Source: Litorivicinus lipolyticus (GTDB taxonomy: Bacteria > Pseudomonadota > Gammaproteobacteria > Pseudomonadales > Litorivicinaceae). From it: 64,000 nt of DNA. Under the pieces are notes generated by a model. It had not been told where the DNA came from. It searched no databases and worked only from the letters and a program-made list of their open reading frames with translations. Shown piece by piece: positions 20,493-28,436 of this stretch (within the stretch, counting starts at the first letter, position 1; every line of letters starts with the position of its first letter). The stretch spans positions 1,550,001 through 1,614,000 of the forward strand of contig NZ_CP045871.1 in NCBI RefSeq assembly GCF_009650135.1, written 5' to 3'. The position numbers and the translations under genes are program-made.

Positions 20493-20618
20493 AAACAAAG
20501 CTTCAAAACACGCCGCTCTGCCGATCGCTAAAATATTTACGTATAAATTGCTAAATTTATTGCAAATAATCTGAATTTCGATTGATGGACCGCAACTCTC
20601 CATGCAACTATCGATTCG

Positions 20619-20632
20619 CTTGGTATACCAAG
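20619..20632. promoter_or_regulatory. Perfect palindrome CTTGGTATACCAAG, candidate GntR operator
   Basis: The 14-bp perfect palindrome lies 40 bp upstream of the dctP start in the divergent GntR/dctP region. FCD-type GntR proteins commonly recognise GGTATACC-like palindromes. Control by the neighbouring GntR protein is inferred from position. Confidence 0.55.
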
Positions 20633-20671
20633 AATAAATCTAACAATCGAGCACACGACGGAGCATACCTA

Positions 20672-21670
20672 ATGATTAAGCCCTTAAAATTTAGCGCCCT
20701 CGCTGGCGTTTTAGCCATAACGATGGCCGGTGGCGTTCATGCAGCACCCGACCACAAGCTAACATTTTCAACCTACTGGCCAACCTCGTACAACTATTTG
20801 ATTGACCCGATTTTCACCTTCGCAGAAGTCGTCAAAGAGCGGACCGGCGGCCGTGTTGAAATCGAGATATTCCATTCCCAGCAATTATTTGGCGGCAAGG
20901 AAGAGTTCGCCGCGCTTGAACGCGGCGATATTGACATGTCCGCGCCGATGGACACCTACAACACTGGCGCAATACCGGAATTAGGTATCGCCAGCATGCC
21001 CTTCTTATGGCCAAGCCCCCGTGCCATGCAAACCAGTCTGGATGCTGGGTTATGGGATCTGGGTGTTTCACAAGCGATGGAAAAGCGTGGCGTCAAAGTA
21101 CTCAATGTCGCCGCCGGCGGCCCATACCAAATCTACGGCAATGGGTTTGAAATCAAGCAGCCGTCTGACTTACAGGGCAAAAAAATTGCCGTCAGCGGGA
21201 CTGCCGCAAGCCGTGCGATGGAACTGATCGGCGCAGCGCCAACGTCGATGAGCTCAGGGGACCTATACGTTGCCCTTCAACGTGGCACGATCGATGCAAC
21301 TTCGCGCCCGCTGATCACCGGTATCGGTCGCAAACTCTACGAAGTGCTCGACAACATCACCGTCGTCAACATGTCGTATTTCGCCACCGCGCTGGCCATT
21401 AACATCGACAGCTGGAACAAGCTGCCGGCGGATATTCAAGCCATCATGGAAGAGGCCGCAAATGAGCGAGGACAGCAGCAACTAATGCTGTTGGAAGAAT
21501 ACATGGCCGACGCGAAAAGCCTGTTTGAGGAAAACAACGTCAACTATCACGTCGCAACGCCGGCAGAGCTAGCCTCGTTTAAGCAAGCTGTTGACCCTGT
21601 CTATGACTGGTGGCGCGCGCAGGTCCCAGAAGCCAACGCCTACATCGACTTCGCTCAAAACAACCAATAA
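20672..21670 (+). CDS. TRAP transporter solute-binding protein (DctP family)
   Basis: The 332-residue DctP-type receptor starts with a signal peptide (MIKPLKFSALAGVLAITMAG, cleavage near VHAA). The mature part has FSTYWPTSYNYL, EIFHSQQLFGGKEEFAALE, GDIDMSAPM and the DLYVALQRGTIDAT block. ATG at 20672 has a GGAG site. The conserved arginine usually found after GxKI in carboxylate-binding DctP proteins is replaced by Ala (GKKIAVSG). A downstream Arg (AASRAMEL) may compensate or the ligand may be unusual. It works with the DctQ and DctM genes that follow. Confidence 0.9.
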   Translation: MIKPLKFSALAGVLAITMAGGVHAAPDHKLTFSTYWPTSYNYLIDPIFTFAEVVKERTGGRVEIEIFHSQQLFGGKEEFAALERGDIDMSAPMDTYNTGAIPELGIASMPFLWPSPRAMQTSLDAGLWDLGVSQAMEKRGVKVLNVAAGGPYQIYGNGFEIKQPSDLQGKKIAVSGTAASRAMELIGAAPTSMSSGDLYVALQRGTIDATSRPLITGIGRKLYEVLDNITVVNMSYFATALAINIDSWNKLPADIQAIMEEAANERGQQQLMLLEEYMADAKSLFEENNVNYHVATPAELASFKQAVDPVYDWWRAQVPEANAYIDFAQNNQ

Positions 21671-21681
21671 GCCAACGCCAC

Positions 21682-21707
21682 GCGGCCGGCACAGCTGTGC
21701 CGGCCGC
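21682..21707 (+). terminator. 26-bp perfect palindrome between dctP and dctQ
   Basis: Bases 21682-21707 are a perfect GC-rich inverted repeat centred on CAGCTG, immediately after the dctP stop and 13 bp before dctQ. There is no U run. It is placed to stabilise dctP mRNA or attenuate transcription into the membrane-protein genes, giving more binding protein than permease. Confidence 0.7.
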
Positions 21708-21720
21708 TCGAGGTACCCAC

Positions 21721-22200
21721 ATGACCACTTTGTTTAACTTCGTCAACGTCGTCACATTGAGATTGGCCCAGGCTGCGATCATTGGCACGCTTGGCATCGT
21801 CAGTTTTGAAGTGATCGCCCGCTACGTATTCAACAGCCCAACCCAATCATCATTGGAAATCACTGAATACTTTTTGGTCGCCATGGGGTTCTTACCATTG
21901 GCCGCCATTGCCCAAACCAAAGGGCACGTCGCGGTCGACTTATTCACAACACGCTTGTCCCCCATTGGACAGCGGTTTTGCCACCTCAGCACTCTCGCCT
22001 TAACTGCCCTGTTCGCGGCCATCGTGTGCTGGTTTGGTGCCGAAATGGTGTGGCACGCGTATGCGTCAGAAACCGCCTCATCTTCGTTATTGGCCTTCCC
22101 GATGTGGTTGGCCTATTTAGCCATTCCGCTTGGATTTCTGGCCCTGATGTTTGATTGCTTGCGACAGATCGTCGCCACACTTCGTGACGAGGACACCTAA
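21721..22200 (+). CDS. TRAP transporter small permease (DctQ family)
   Basis: This 159-residue protein has four membrane segments. It carries the DctQ features FEVIARYVFNSPTQSSLEI and EYFLVAMGFLPLAAIAQTKGHVAVD. ATG at 21721 follows a GAGG site; the frame is open upstream but that part runs through the palindrome. The stop overlaps the dctM start (TAATG). It would form the membrane complex with DctM. Confidence 0.9.
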   Translation: MTTLFNFVNVVTLRLAQAAIIGTLGIVSFEVIARYVFNSPTQSSLEITEYFLVAMGFLPLAAIAQTKGHVAVDLFTTRLSPIGQRFCHLSTLALTALFAAIVCWFGAEMVWHAYASETASSSLLAFPMWLAYLAIPLGFLALMFDCLRQIVATLRDEDT

Positions 22201-23501
22201 TGGACTCCACCACAATCTCGATACTGGTTATCGCAACCCTGTTCAGCTTGATGGCGATTGGCGCGCCCGTGTTTGTATCGCTGGGCTTGGCTAGTGTTGT
22301 CGGTATCGTACTGCTCCAAGGGGTCGAGGCCCTGTCAGCGATACCCGGTGTCATGTACGACCGTATGGCCACTTTTACACTGGTCGCGGTTCCGCTGTTT
22401 ATTTTGATGGGCGAAATTATCTTTGCTTCCGGACTGGGCTCTGATATCTACCGCGCCATTCGGATTAGTTTGTATCGGATACGCGGATCTCTAGCCGTGG
22501 CCAGTGTCTTCGCCTGTGCTGTTTTCGGCGCCATGTGCGGCGTCTCTATGGCCGGCGCGGCCACCATCGGAAAGTTCGCGATTCCTGAAATGTTAAAAGC
22601 CGGCTACAGCAAGTCCATTGCGACCGGAGTGGTCGCCTCGGCTGGCAGCTTGGCGCTATTGATACCACCGAGCGTCGGATTGATTCTGTATGGTTTGGTG
22701 GCTGGCGAGTCGGTTGGCTACCTGTTTATTGCCGGTGTGATCCCCGGCATCATCATTTCGGTGATGATGATGGCTTACCTGCTGATCCTGGGGTACGTGA
22801 AACCTGAGTTGATGCCCGCGGTGACGCGTGAAGAGCTGGAAACTGAGGAAGGTGACAATCCTTGGATTGTCACCATACCGGCACTGTTGCTGGTATTTGC
22901 CGTGCTCGGTTCAATCTACTTTGGCATCGCCACACCCAGTGAATCCGCGGCGGTGGGTTGCTTTGGCGCCATGCTGATTGCCATCTACAAAGGCAACTTG
23001 AACTGGGATACCTTGCAAACCATTGTCCGGGACACCACCCGAACAACCGGTATGATCCTCGCCATCCTGGCCAGTGCACTCGTGTTTGGCTACCTGCTGA
23101 CGCGGCTGCGCCTTCCGCAAGACCTGGTGGCTTGGATTGTTGAGCAGGGCTTCAGCCAGTACAGCGTGTTGATCGCGATTTTTTGTCTGCTGATCATCAT
23201 GGGCATGTTTATGGATGTGGTCTCGGTCATCCTGATTGCTACCCCACTGCTGTTACCGATCATCAAGGAATTCAGCTACGACCCAATCTGGTTCGGCATT
23301 GTCATGGCCATTGTCACTGAAATGGCGGTCATTACGCCGCCCGTCGGCCTCAACTTATTCGTCATCCAAGGCATATCACCCGGCAACACCTCCATCATGA
23401 CCGTGGCCCGAGGCTCGTTTCCGTTCTTTTTGATACTGGTGGCCGCGGTCGTTCTTTTCACTGCATTCCCAGGCCTTGTGCTTTGGTTGCCCTTTGGATA
23501 G
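22200..23501 (+). CDS. TRAP transporter large permease (DctM family)
   Basis: This 433-residue polytopic permease has the expected 11-13 membrane segments. Family markers are VAVPLFILMGEI, CGVSMAGAATIGKFAIPEM, SAGSLALLIPPSVGLI and TPPVGLNLFVIQGI. It carries out Na+-driven uptake of the solute captured by the DctP protein. It is followed after 9 bp by the CoA-transferase gene, so uptake and activation genes are probably on one transcript. Confidence 0.93.
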   Translation: MDSTTISILVIATLFSLMAIGAPVFVSLGLASVVGIVLLQGVEALSAIPGVMYDRMATFTLVAVPLFILMGEIIFASGLGSDIYRAIRISLYRIRGSLAVASVFACAVFGAMCGVSMAGAATIGKFAIPEMLKAGYSKSIATGVVASAGSLALLIPPSVGLILYGLVAGESVGYLFIAGVIPGIIISVMMMAYLLILGYVKPELMPAVTREELETEEGDNPWIVTIPALLLVFAVLGSIYFGIATPSESAAVGCFGAMLIAIYKGNLNWDTLQTIVRDTTRTTGMILAILASALVFGYLLTRLRLPQDLVAWIVEQGFSQYSVLIAIFCLLIIMGMFMDVVSVILIATPLLLPIIKEFSYDPIWFGIVMAIVTEMAVITPPVGLNLFVIQGISPGNTSIMTVARGSFPFFLILVAAVVLFTAFPGLVLWLPFG

Positions 23502-23510
23502 GAGCGCACC

Positions 23511-24710
23511 ATGACCGACACTCATGCCCAGGGCCCACTGAATGGCGTCCGCGTGCTGGAGCTAGGCTCTCTCATTGCAGGCCCCTATGCCGGGGGACTG
23601 CTAGCGCAGTTCGGTGCGGAGGTCATCAAGATTGAGCCGCCAGGGATCGGCGATCCGCTGCGAAAGTGGCGCAAAATGGACGGTGACACATCGCTTTGGT
23701 GGTACGCGCAAAGCCGAAACAAAAAGTCCATTACCCTGAACCTAAAGGACCCCGACGCCCAAGCTACGGTGCGCGAACTGGCGAAAAGCGCCGATATTGT
23801 CGTTGAAAACTTTCGCCCCGGAACCTTAGAGCGCTGGTCAATCGGTTGGGAAGACCTATCCCAGGTCAATCGCAAACTGGTGATGCTACGAGTCTCAGGC
23901 TATGGACAGACTGGCCCGGCCGCACAAAAGCCTGGATTTGCAGCGATTGCCGAGGCCATTGGCGGACTCCGCTATCTGATTGGCTATCCCGACCGCGCGC
24001 CCGTCCGCACCGGTGTCAGCATTGGCGATACGCTGGCCTCACTTTATGGCGTGGTCGGCGTGCTGATCGCGCTGCGCCACGCCGAACAAAGTGGCGAAGG
24101 CCAGGTGGTAGACGTTTCCTTGGTAGAGTCGGTGCTGGCAGTGACCGAAAGCTTAGTGCCGGAATACGGTGCCGACCAAACCGTCCGCGAACGCACGGGT
24201 TCGCGGCTCCCTGGCATCGCCCCATCAAACACCTACCCAACCCGCGATCAGCGTTACCTCGTTATTGCGGCCAACGGTGACAGTATTTTCCAACGTCTGA
24301 TGACCGCCATCGGTCGCAGCGACGTGGCCGCCGACCCGCGCTTTCAGCACAACGACGGTCGTGCTGCCGGCGCTGATGAACTGGATCAAGTGCTGGGCGC
24401 TTGGTCGGCATCGATCGATCTGGTGGATGCACTCTCGGTACTCGAATCGGCCTCGGTACCGGCCTCAGGTATTAACTCAGTGGCCGAGGTGTTCACCGAC
24501 CCCCAGCTCAAAGCACGCGGCGCAATCGAACACCATCAACTGGCCTCCGGGCTGGATCTGTATGTTCCAGCGGTGGTCCCGCGCCTGACTAAAACGCCTG
24601 GATCGACACGCTGGCTTGGACCCAACTTGGGTGCGCACAACGCCGAGATCATGTCGGAAATGGGCATCGATGAACCGACCCGTCGCAAGATCAGCGGCCA
24701 AGGTGAATAA
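23511..24710 (+). CDS. Class III CoA-transferase (CaiB/BaiF family)
   Basis: This 399-residue CoA-transferase begins NGVRVLELGSLIAGPYAGGLLAQFGAEVIK, with the family aspartate/glutamate context. It continues with RNKKSITLNLKDP, the VVENFRPGTLERW motif and RVSGYGQTGP. These enzymes move CoA from a donor such as succinyl-CoA to an acid. Between a TRAP carboxylate importer and an HMG-CoA-lyase-like gene, it would activate the imported acid. The substrate is unknown; 3-hydroxy-3-methylglutarate, citramalate or a related branched hydroxy-dicarboxylate are candidates (inference). Confidence 0.9.
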   Translation: MTDTHAQGPLNGVRVLELGSLIAGPYAGGLLAQFGAEVIKIEPPGIGDPLRKWRKMDGDTSLWWYAQSRNKKSITLNLKDPDAQATVRELAKSADIVVENFRPGTLERWSIGWEDLSQVNRKLVMLRVSGYGQTGPAAQKPGFAAIAEAIGGLRYLIGYPDRAPVRTGVSIGDTLASLYGVVGVLIALRHAEQSGEGQVVDVSLVESVLAVTESLVPEYGADQTVRERTGSRLPGIAPSNTYPTRDQRYLVIAANGDSIFQRLMTAIGRSDVAADPRFQHNDGRAAGADELDQVLGAWSASIDLVDALSVLESASVPASGINSVAEVFTDPQLKARGAIEHHQLASGLDLYVPAVVPRLTKTPGSTRWLGPNLGAHNAEIMSEMGIDEPTRRKISGQGE

Positions 24711-24713
24711 CCC

Positions 24714-25652
24714 ATGAGTTTCGTTCAACCGCCGCCCCACCCCATTCAGCTCCAGGAAGTCGGCATGCGCGATGGCCTGCAAAGTGCCGGCCAGTTTGTC
24801 AACACGGACGATAAAGTTCGCATCATTAACCAGCTTTCGGGTCTTGGTTTTGCGAAAATTGAGGTCACCTCATTTGTGTCGCCAACTGCCGTGCCGCTGT
24901 TAGCCGATGCCGAAGCTGTGCTGGCGCAAATAGACCGCGCCCACAACGTTGACTACGTGGCGCTGGTGCCAAACCGTCGCGGGCTCGAGCGGGCACTGGC
25001 GACCGACCTGGATGAAATCAATGTCGTGATGTCCGTTAGCGAGGCCCACAATCTCGCCAATCTGAGAATGACGCGGAAACAATCGTTTGAACAGTTCGGC
25101 TCAATCATGGCTGACGCCGGGCACCTGCGGGTTAACGCGACCCTCGCCACTGCATTTGGTTGCCCGTTCAACGGCGCAACCGAGGTCAAAGAGGTGATGG
25201 ACTGGGTCCAGCGCTATCTGGATCGCGGAGTCAGCTCGATCACGATCGCGGACACGATTGGCGTGGCCACCCCCAATCAAGTCTACGAGTTATGTGCGCG
25301 GCTACGTGCGCTGGCCCCAGCACTTGAAATCACCCTGCACTTGCACAACACCCGAGGGCTGGGTGTGGCCAATGCTTATGCCGCAATTGCCGCCGGAATC
25401 CATCGCTTTGACGCCTCACTTGGGGGTATCGGTGGCTGCCCATATGCGCCGGGCGCAACAGGAAACATTTGCAGCGAGGACCTCGCACACGCTCTTCTGC
25501 GTGATGGCTTTTCCTGTCCGATCGACTTGGCGGGACTCATCAACACGACCAAAGCGCTCGAAGCCATCTTGGGGCAACGTTTTCCCGGGCTGGTCAAGGA
25601 ATCGGGGCCGCGCGAAACCACACACCCGCTGGCCGACGCGCCTAATCAATAA
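24714..25652 (+). CDS. HMG-CoA-lyase-like carbon-carbon lyase (DRE-TIM family)
   Basis: This 312-residue DRE-TIM metallolyase has metal/catalytic motif QEVGMRDGLQS at the N-terminus, FVSPTAVPLLADAE, ADTIGVATPNQVYEL, HLHNTRGLGVANA (two His ligands) and GGIGGCPYAPGATGNICSED (catalytic Cys region). The family splits 3-hydroxy-3-methylglutaryl-CoA to acetyl-CoA and acetoacetate, or close analogues such as citramalyl-CoA or 3-hydroxy-3-isohexenylglutaryl-CoA. It begins 4 bp after the CoA-transferase. Together they make a short activate-and-split pathway. Which acyl-CoA is used cannot be told. Confidence 0.88.
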   Translation: MSFVQPPPHPIQLQEVGMRDGLQSAGQFVNTDDKVRIINQLSGLGFAKIEVTSFVSPTAVPLLADAEAVLAQIDRAHNVDYVALVPNRRGLERALATDLDEINVVMSVSEAHNLANLRMTRKQSFEQFGSIMADAGHLRVNATLATAFGCPFNGATEVKEVMDWVQRYLDRGVSSITIADTIGVATPNQVYELCARLRALAPALEITLHLHNTRGLGVANAYAAIAAGIHRFDASLGGIGGCPYAPGATGNICSEDLAHALLRDGFSCPIDLAGLINTTKALEAILGQRFPGLVKESGPRETTHPLADAPNQ

Positions 25653-26034
25653 TGCCGGCCAGTCGCCCCTGCGCTAACCGCAGACGGCTATCCACCTCGC
25701 TCAGAGACAGCCCCGTGTTTAAGCAGGCGGCGACTTTGACTGACCCGCCGGACTGGGCCAACAGTGCGCGCGCACGATCAACCGCCAAGGTCGGCCACAG
25801 CTCGACACCGTCCTGAACCGCGATGCGCCCGGATGCGCCAGCACCGACATACACCAATCGACCATGGGTCCCGCGCAAGCGTGTGACTGCGGCGTCGATC
25901 ACCGTCGCCAAGCCCTGTGTTTGCTTAGCAAGCCGAGATAGTGCGTCCGCTTGGGCGCGAATAATAATCGCCAGCCCCGCCTCCGTGCTCTGATCCTCCA
26001 GGGCCGGGAACGCTCCAAACTGTTCGGTTTTCAT
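25642..26034 (-). pseudogene. MurQ-like SIS-domain protein, truncated
   Basis: Only 130 residues remain of a family normally ~300 long. Visible is the N-terminal helix pair (STEAGLAIIIRAQADALSRL) and the SIS sugar-phosphate loop GRLVYVGAGASGRIAVQDGVELWPT, which resembles N-acetylmuramate-6-phosphate etherase. The frame ends at RLAGIID where the gene runs 11 bp into the oppositely oriented lyase gene. The catalytic second half is gone. It is probably a relic of an amino-sugar or mannoside locus cut by rearrangement. Confidence 0.65.
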
Positions 26035-26036
26035 GG

Positions 26037-26162
26037 TTACTCCGTGGCTTGTTCATCGTGCGCGTCGACGCCAGCCATCGCTACGAATTTGAACAGACGG
26101 TGGTGTTAAGCGTCGCGCCGGAGCACTTACATGCCTTTCAAGCAGACGGCGCCCGAGCCTAA
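26037..26162 (+). pseudogene. Sugar ABC transporter ATPase, C-terminal remnant
   Basis: The frame from 26037 to the TAA at 26160-26162 reads FIVRVDASHRYEFEQ, then VVLSVAPEHLHAFQADG. This matches the last OB/TOBE strand of UgpC/MsmX-type sugar ABC ATPases (pattern ...V.PE.LH.F...DG). No ATPase domain precedes it. It is followed directly by alpha-mannosidase remnants, the order expected in a mannoside-uptake operon. Confidence 0.5.
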
Positions 26163-26174
26163 ATCGTTGGCCGA

Positions 26175-26665
26175 GTGCGCCATGCGGATTTGATTGACGT
26201 AGACACTCGGTGTTGTGCCCAGATGCCGCTTCATGGAGCTATACACGTGTTCGTGTCCACGCCCACACAGCGCGACACTGCGGACGCCGCCGCCATGTTC
26301 GAGGTTCCGGCCCAGCGCTGGGTGAACCTGTCCGACGGCACCACTGGTTTTGCGCTGCTGAATGACTGCAAATATGGCTACGACGCCCGCGATAGGGTGC
26401 TGCGGCTAACGCTGATTAACATACCGGCGATCATCGCGGCGAGGTGATCGATCATGGCCACCGGTTGAGTGACTCGGCGGTTAGCCTGGATCGCGCGTTG
26501 CCGGACCTTGGCGAGCGGCCAAGCTGGACGACTAGCGCCGGCGTCACCGTGGCGACGGTGAAATGGGCGGAGGACGGTAACGGCCTAATAGTTCGGGCAT
26601 TCGAGGCCTATGGACAGGCCGGCACCCTGACGCTGCGCCACTCAGCCGTTGCCTGTGACCTGTGA
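26175..26665 (+). pseudogene. GH38 alpha-mannosidase, C-terminal remnant with frameshift
   Basis: Two adjoining frames carry GH38 C-terminal sequence. 26175-26447 has FEVPAQRWVNLSDGTTGFALL followed by NDCKYGYDARDRVLRLTL, a strongly conserved GH38 block. After a frame change, 26444-26665 has VKWAEDGNGLIVRAFEAYG, the next conserved block. The catalytic N-terminal two-thirds are missing. The coding end runs into the heptanucleotide repeat array. The gene is non-functional. Confidence 0.7.
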
Positions 26666-26740
26666 CCTGTGACCTGTGACCTGTGACCTGTGACCTGTGA
26701 CCTGTGACCTGTGACCTGTGACCTGTGACCTGTTAGAAAG
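26652..26740. repeat. Heptanucleotide tandem repeat, (CCTGTGA)x12
   Basis: Twelve perfect copies of CCTGTGA run from 26652 to 26735, followed by a partial CCTGT. The array starts at the degraded 3' end of the alpha-mannosidase remnant. Seven is not a multiple of three, so the array is not a protein repeat. It looks like a slippage-expanded microsatellite. Confidence 0.95.
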
Positions 26741-26898
26741 AGACTTGGATGAATCCGGCACAACCTTTTCTTTGGCGCCGTTTCAAGTCTTGACGTTGCG
26801 GGTGCTACAGCTGACCTGAGGCATTCGAGCCGGGCTTCGATAGAACGGTGCAGAGATCCATTGATGGGCGGTGCCAGGATTCTTTAAAATGAGACTGA

Positions 26899-27450
26899 AT
26901 GTTGAAACCTCTCTATTTTTTACCCGGCCGTGGCGCACGCCTAAACGGTCGACTTGGCGCCGAACTGACCGCTCGGGGATATCAGGTCGCAGGCCGCTCA
27001 CTGCACGACGGTTTTGAAAGCTTAGACTTTCAAGCGCAGCTGAGCATGATCCGAGATGACCTCATCGCAGGGCACTTCGAGCCCAGTTCGATCGTCGTCG
27101 CACACTCTTATGGCTCCCACCTTTGCCTATCTAGTTTGATGGGACTGCCACCGTTTCCCGGAACCTTGGCGCTGGTCAGTCCAGCCTATCGACAAATCCA
27201 GGTCGGGTTCTCGACCTACCGCGTGCCCGGAGCACGTCAATTAGCCAAAGCAATCGATCAAAACAGCTTTCCCAAGCCGCTCGGTCGAGTTGGTGTGGTC
27301 AGTGGCAACGATGATTGGCAAGTGCCGGTTCAGGGTGTAATCGCTTTAGAGAGCGCACTAGGGGCTCAGATAACCTTCGTGAAAAGCCAACATGAGCTAC
27401 CGGCTGCAGATGTTCAGCAACTTCTAAACGCACTAAACATAAAGGCGTAA
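26899..27450 (+). CDS. Small alpha/beta hydrolase
   Basis: This 183-residue protein opens with LYFLPGRGARLNG, an HG-type oxyanion loop. The nucleophile elbow is AHSYGSHL (Ser near residue 74), followed by LVSPAYR. GNDDWQVP and SQHELP supply the acidic residue and histidine of the triad. It resembles compact lipase/esterase-like hydrolases. No signal peptide is seen, so it is probably cytoplasmic. The substrate is unknown. It stands alone in the accessory segment. Confidence 0.72.
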   Translation: MLKPLYFLPGRGARLNGRLGAELTARGYQVAGRSLHDGFESLDFQAQLSMIRDDLIAGHFEPSSIVVAHSYGSHLCLSSLMGLPPFPGTLALVSPAYRQIQVGFSTYRVPGARQLAKAIDQNSFPKPLGRVGVVSGNDDWQVPVQGVIALESALGAQITFVKSQHELPAADVQQLLNALNIKA

Positions 27451-27485
27451 CGAGCGAGTTCCTTTTCTATGCTTTAAATGCCAAT

Positions 27486-28124
27486 TTAAATACGGACCGA
27501 CAATAATTCTGAAATTAGAAATGCCACGTAGCAGACCAGCGCAAGTTCGCCGCCTACATTCAATACCTGCCCAATCAGGCTCGAAATCTGAAACCGTGCC
27601 AACGACCAATGCACAAATGTAACCGAGCCTCCAGCCAACATAAGCGTTAGCTCAGGAACCCAATTCTGACCTCGGTAAATGACACTGGCAAGAAGAGCGA
27701 CTGATGCGACACCGTACCCTGTCAGCATAACGAGCAACGTCATTCTCAGTGGAGACCGATTTGAGCTTCGGTAGGCCCAAGTCGAAACACGCGAAAAACA
27801 ATTTGTTACCTGGGAATAAAGCCTGCCAACCTTGGTTTGCTCACTATAGTGAACATACGTGAACGACAAGGTGCTATTGAGGGTTGGAGGGCCCTGTCGA
27901 GTCAAGCGATCCTCACCAATCAAAAAGCTGAGCCTAGTAAACTCGGGGTCATCGAGCTCCAAGCGATACAGGCTGGTCTCCGCATCAAACCCCTCAAGGG
28001 CAAGTTTGAGCAACCCGATTTCCTTAATCACTTCCCGTCGGGATTCAAGATTACTGGCGACGTAAGAAGCGATGGCCTCGACGTCGGCGAATGCTATTGA
28101 TACTGGCCGTACATAGGTCGTCAA
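27486..28124 (-). CDS. Membrane protein of unknown function
   Basis: The 212-residue product has a soluble N-terminal ~130 residues (an acidic helix containing ASNLESRREVIKEIGLLKLA, then a mixed strand region). Three hydrophobic segments follow toward the C-terminus (MTLLVMLTGYGVASVALLAS, LTLMLAGGSVTFVHW, LVCYVAFLISELLS). No family is recognised. It lies alone in the accessory segment. Confidence 0.5.
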   Translation of the reverse strand: MTTYVRPVSIAFADVEAIASYVASNLESRREVIKEIGLLKLALEGFDAETSLYRLELDDPEFTRLSFLIGEDRLTRQGPPTLNSTLSFTYVHYSEQTKVGRLYSQVTNCFSRVSTWAYRSSNRSPLRMTLLVMLTGYGVASVALLASVIYRGQNWVPELTLMLAGGSVTFVHWSLARFQISSLIGQVLNVGGELALVCYVAFLISELLSVRI

Positions 28125-28436
28125 AACGTTACCCCATTTTCCTTACTATTTTTGCTAAAACATCCTGACACCCATTTCTCTGTGTTTCTATCTGCTTTTA
28201 CCTTGGTGCACACATAGTATAGTCTCTGAGCGTATTGACGGATGCCTAGTGGTTTTTTTTAGCATGCTGATATTCCTTAAGATCAGTAGTGACTGGTACT
28301 TTGGGGGATGCAACTACCACACGCTGGCAGCACCATTCTCCTTAAAAACATTAAATCACCCTATTGATCTTCAAGGATTATTTTGAACTGAGCGTGGGTG
28401 GAAGAGTTGCCCACACTATGATTGAGGTGAAACACA
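28125..28436. other. Gene-free AT-rich spacer
   Basis: These ~310 bases between the divergently placed membrane protein and serine hydrolase genes hold no supported gene. There is an eight-base T run near 28252 and several AT-rich stretches suited to promoters, but no hexamer pair is convincing. Base composition already shifts here toward that of the serine hydrolase gene. Confidence 0.5.
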
